Positions 62,693-64,000 of a DNA stretch of 64,000 bases are shown here, piece after piece. Position numbers and translations under genes: made by a program. Location: assembly GCF_029962605.1 (NCBI RefSeq), contig NZ_CP124750.1, forward strand, positions 3,162,001 through 3,226,000. The letters run 5' to 3'. The number at the start of each line of letters is the position of its first letter. Positions within the stretch are counted from its first letter, which is position 1. The DNA is from Serratia sarumanii. GTDB taxonomy: Bacteria; Pseudomonadota; Gammaproteobacteria; Enterobacterales; Enterobacteriaceae. The notes under the pieces are model-generated. The model was given only the letters and a program-made list of their open reading frames with translations. It ran no database searches and was not told where the DNA came from.

Positions 62693-63589
62693 TTATTTCG
62701 TGCCATTGCCCTGCGGCAGCTCCTGCTGCAGCCAGGCGAGAAACGCCCTGACCGGCGGATGCCGCTCGCGCCCCGGCGCGCACAGCACGCTGTACGCGGC
62801 GCCCGGTACGCGCACCTCCGGCCGGTACGCCACCAGCAGACCGTTGTCCACCATATCGGACACCATCACCGAGCTCGCGAGCACTATCCCCTGCCCGGCC
62901 ACCGCCGCCTGCAGGGCGTAATGCTCCTCGTGATAGCTGCGCATCGCCGCATGGCGCTGCCACCAGTCCACGCCGGCGGCCCGGCACCAGTCGCGCCAGC
63001 CGCTGTCGTACAGCGCCGAATCCCCCCATTTGACGGTGATCAGCACCGGGTTTTCCGGTTCGGCGGCGGCCAGCCCCGGCGCCGCGTAGACGCCAAAGCT
63101 TTCCTCCAGCCGCGCCGTCTGATGCAGCGCGGGATAGTGCGCGCGGCTGTAGCGCACCGCCACGTCCACGCTGGCGTCCTGCTGCAGATCGATCACCTCG
63201 GCGCAGGCCTCCAGGCGCACCAGATAGTGCGGGTAGGCCTGGTAGAAACGCCCCAGGCGTGGCACCAGCCACAGCGCCGCGAAAGAGTGCGTGACCGAGA
63301 CGCACAGCGATCCGGTACTGGGCTGCGGCCGCAGGCCTTCGAGCGTAGCGGCGACGTCCAGCAGCGCGCCGTGCACCCCGGCAAACAGCGTTTCGCCTTT
63401 CGGCGTCAGCCGCACGCCGCGCGGCACCCGCTCGAACAGCGCAAACCCCAACTGTTGCTCCAGCGCTTTGATCTGGTGCGAAATCGCCGTCGGCGTCACC
63501 GCCAGCTCGGCCGCCGCCAGCTTGAAGCTGCGCAGGCGAGCGGCAGATTCAAAGGTGCGTAATGCGTTGACGGGCAGCGTGGCGAACAT
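62693..63589 (-). CDS. LysR-family regulator, GcvA-like
   Basis: 298 residues starting MFATLPVNALRTFESAARLR. LysR HTH (SFKLAAAELAVTPTAISHQI, KALEQQLGFALFERVPRGV) and effector domain (GSLCVSVTHSFAALWLVPRL, GIVLASSVMVSDMVDNGLLV). The ALRTFESAARLRSFKLAA start is typical of the GcvA/AmpR subgroup. It is divergent from the flavin-reductase gene at 63705, its likely target, with a 17-base palindrome between the two. Confidence 0.9.
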   Translation of the reverse strand: MFATLPVNALRTFESAARLRSFKLAAAELAVTPTAISHQIKALEQQLGFALFERVPRGVRLTPKGETLFAGVHGALLDVAATLEGLRPQPSTGSLCVSVTHSFAALWLVPRLGRFYQAYPHYLVRLEACAEVIDLQQDASVDVAVRYSRAHYPALHQTARLEESFGVYAAPGLAAAEPENPVLITVKWGDSALYDSGWRDWCRAAGVDWWQRHAAMRSYHEEHYALQAAVAGQGIVLASSVMVSDMVDNGLLVAYRPEVRVPGAAYSVLCAPGRERHPPVRAFLAWLQQELPQGNGTK

Positions 63590-63604
63590 GGCGAAACCTC
63601 TAGA

Positions 63605-63621
63605 GATGAGTTGAGCTCATC
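63605..63621. promoter_or_regulatory. Perfect inverted repeat in the LysR / flavin-reductase spacer
   Basis: GATGAG-TTGAG-CTCATC: six-base arms with a five-base centre, 16 bases before the LysR start. Position and shape suit a LysR-type binding site that also controls the divergent gene. Confidence 0.5.
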
Positions 63622-63704
63622 CTGGCAGAAAAGCCGTCATTTGTCGCCTGCCACTACTTGTTTCTAGAGTAGAGCTGAATTCACTTCATACCGAGGAACA
63701 TGAC

Positions 63705-64000
63705 ATGAGTACAACTCATCAATCCAAACGTTTGGTGGTGCTGGTCGGCAGCCCGCGCCGCGACGGCAACAGCGCCACGCTGGCGCAGGCGATCATGGCG
63801 GGCGCCGCCGAAGCCGGCACGTCCGCCAGCCTGCATTTTCTCGATGATTACCTGAGCAGTTTTCTGAGCGATGAGCGCCATACGCCGCCGCCGGCCGATC
63901 GCTACGCCGAACTGTTTCTGGAGCACTTCCTGCCGTCCGACGGCGCGGTATTCTGCACGCCGATTTACTGGTACGGCATGTCGGCGCAAACCAAGGCCTT
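63705..64000 (+). CDS. NAD(P)H-dependent FMN reductase / flavodoxin-like oxidoreductase, 3' end outside window
   Basis: 98 residues visible from ATG 63705 (GAGGAAC upstream), continuing past the edge. The flavin-binding phosphate loop GSPRRDGNSATLAQAI (about residues 15-30) and TPIYWYGMSAQTKA (about 85-98) are typical of the NADPH-dependent FMN reductase family. Reaction: reduction of flavins or quinones by NAD(P)H. Its control is probably by the divergent LysR gene. Confidence 0.9.
   Translation, partial: MSTTHQSKRLVVLVGSPRRDGNSATLAQAIMAGAAEAGTSASLHFLDDYLSSFLSDERHTPPPADRYAELFLEHFLPSDGAVFCTPIYWYGMSAQTKA

Overview
The window is high-GC gammaproteobacterial DNA of the order Enterobacterales. 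Gene content and neighbour order (tRNA-Ser/mtfA/tRNA-Asn, amn, nac, opgB, a YeeO-type MATE pump, pqqU, gcd) fit the genus Serratia, most likely the S. marcescens group. The genus call is inference from recalled protein similarity, not from a search. No phage, insertion sequence or CRISPR array is visible.

Layout. 1-7360 (minus) is the first part of a large non-ribosomal peptide synthetase, C-A-PCP-C-A-PCP-C, running off the left edge. An AT-rich spacer separates it from a PQQ module: pqqU (TonB-dependent PQQ receptor) and gcd (membrane PQQ glucose dehydrogenase). Next is a Fur-box promoter driving two very small overlapping genes, then a LuxR-type regulator. 13.9-21.6 kb (minus) is a complete chaperone-usher fimbrial operon of the MR/P (Proteus mrp) type, ending with an MrpH-like zinc-site tip adhesin. 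It is faced by a divergent PapI/FaeA-like regulator. The spacer between them has exactly four GATC sites, all inside the PapI-Lrp core ACGATC, so a Pap-like Dam/Lrp phase switch is likely. 22.7-27.5 kb holds a MATE pump, an orphan pilotin-like lipoprotein, a DoxX protein and poorly known genes.

27.6-42.3 kb is a catabolic island for quinate/shikimate and protocatechuate: pcaR, pcaIJFB, a fused pcaDC, pcaQ and pcaHG, quiC (dehydroshikimate dehydratase fused to an HPPD-like domain), an aromatic-acid transporter and quiA (PQQ quinate dehydrogenase). These convert quinate through dehydroshikimate and protocatechuate to succinyl-CoA and acetyl-CoA. Only the dehydroquinate dehydratase step is missing, and the biosynthetic AroD/AroQ could supply it. 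Gcd and QuiA both need PQQ; PqqU could import it.

42.5-60 kb is core-like: tRNA-Ser(CGA), mtfA, two identical tRNA-Asn genes 16 kb apart with near-identical flanks, a second-type GAPDH, a GlxA-family regulator, a TPP-riboswitch-controlled tenA-thiZXY thiamine-pyrimidine salvage operon, several oxidoreductases, opgB, amn and nac. The right end has small transporter, acetyltransferase (mnaT), regulator, nitroreductase and flavin-reductase genes, the last cut by the window edge.
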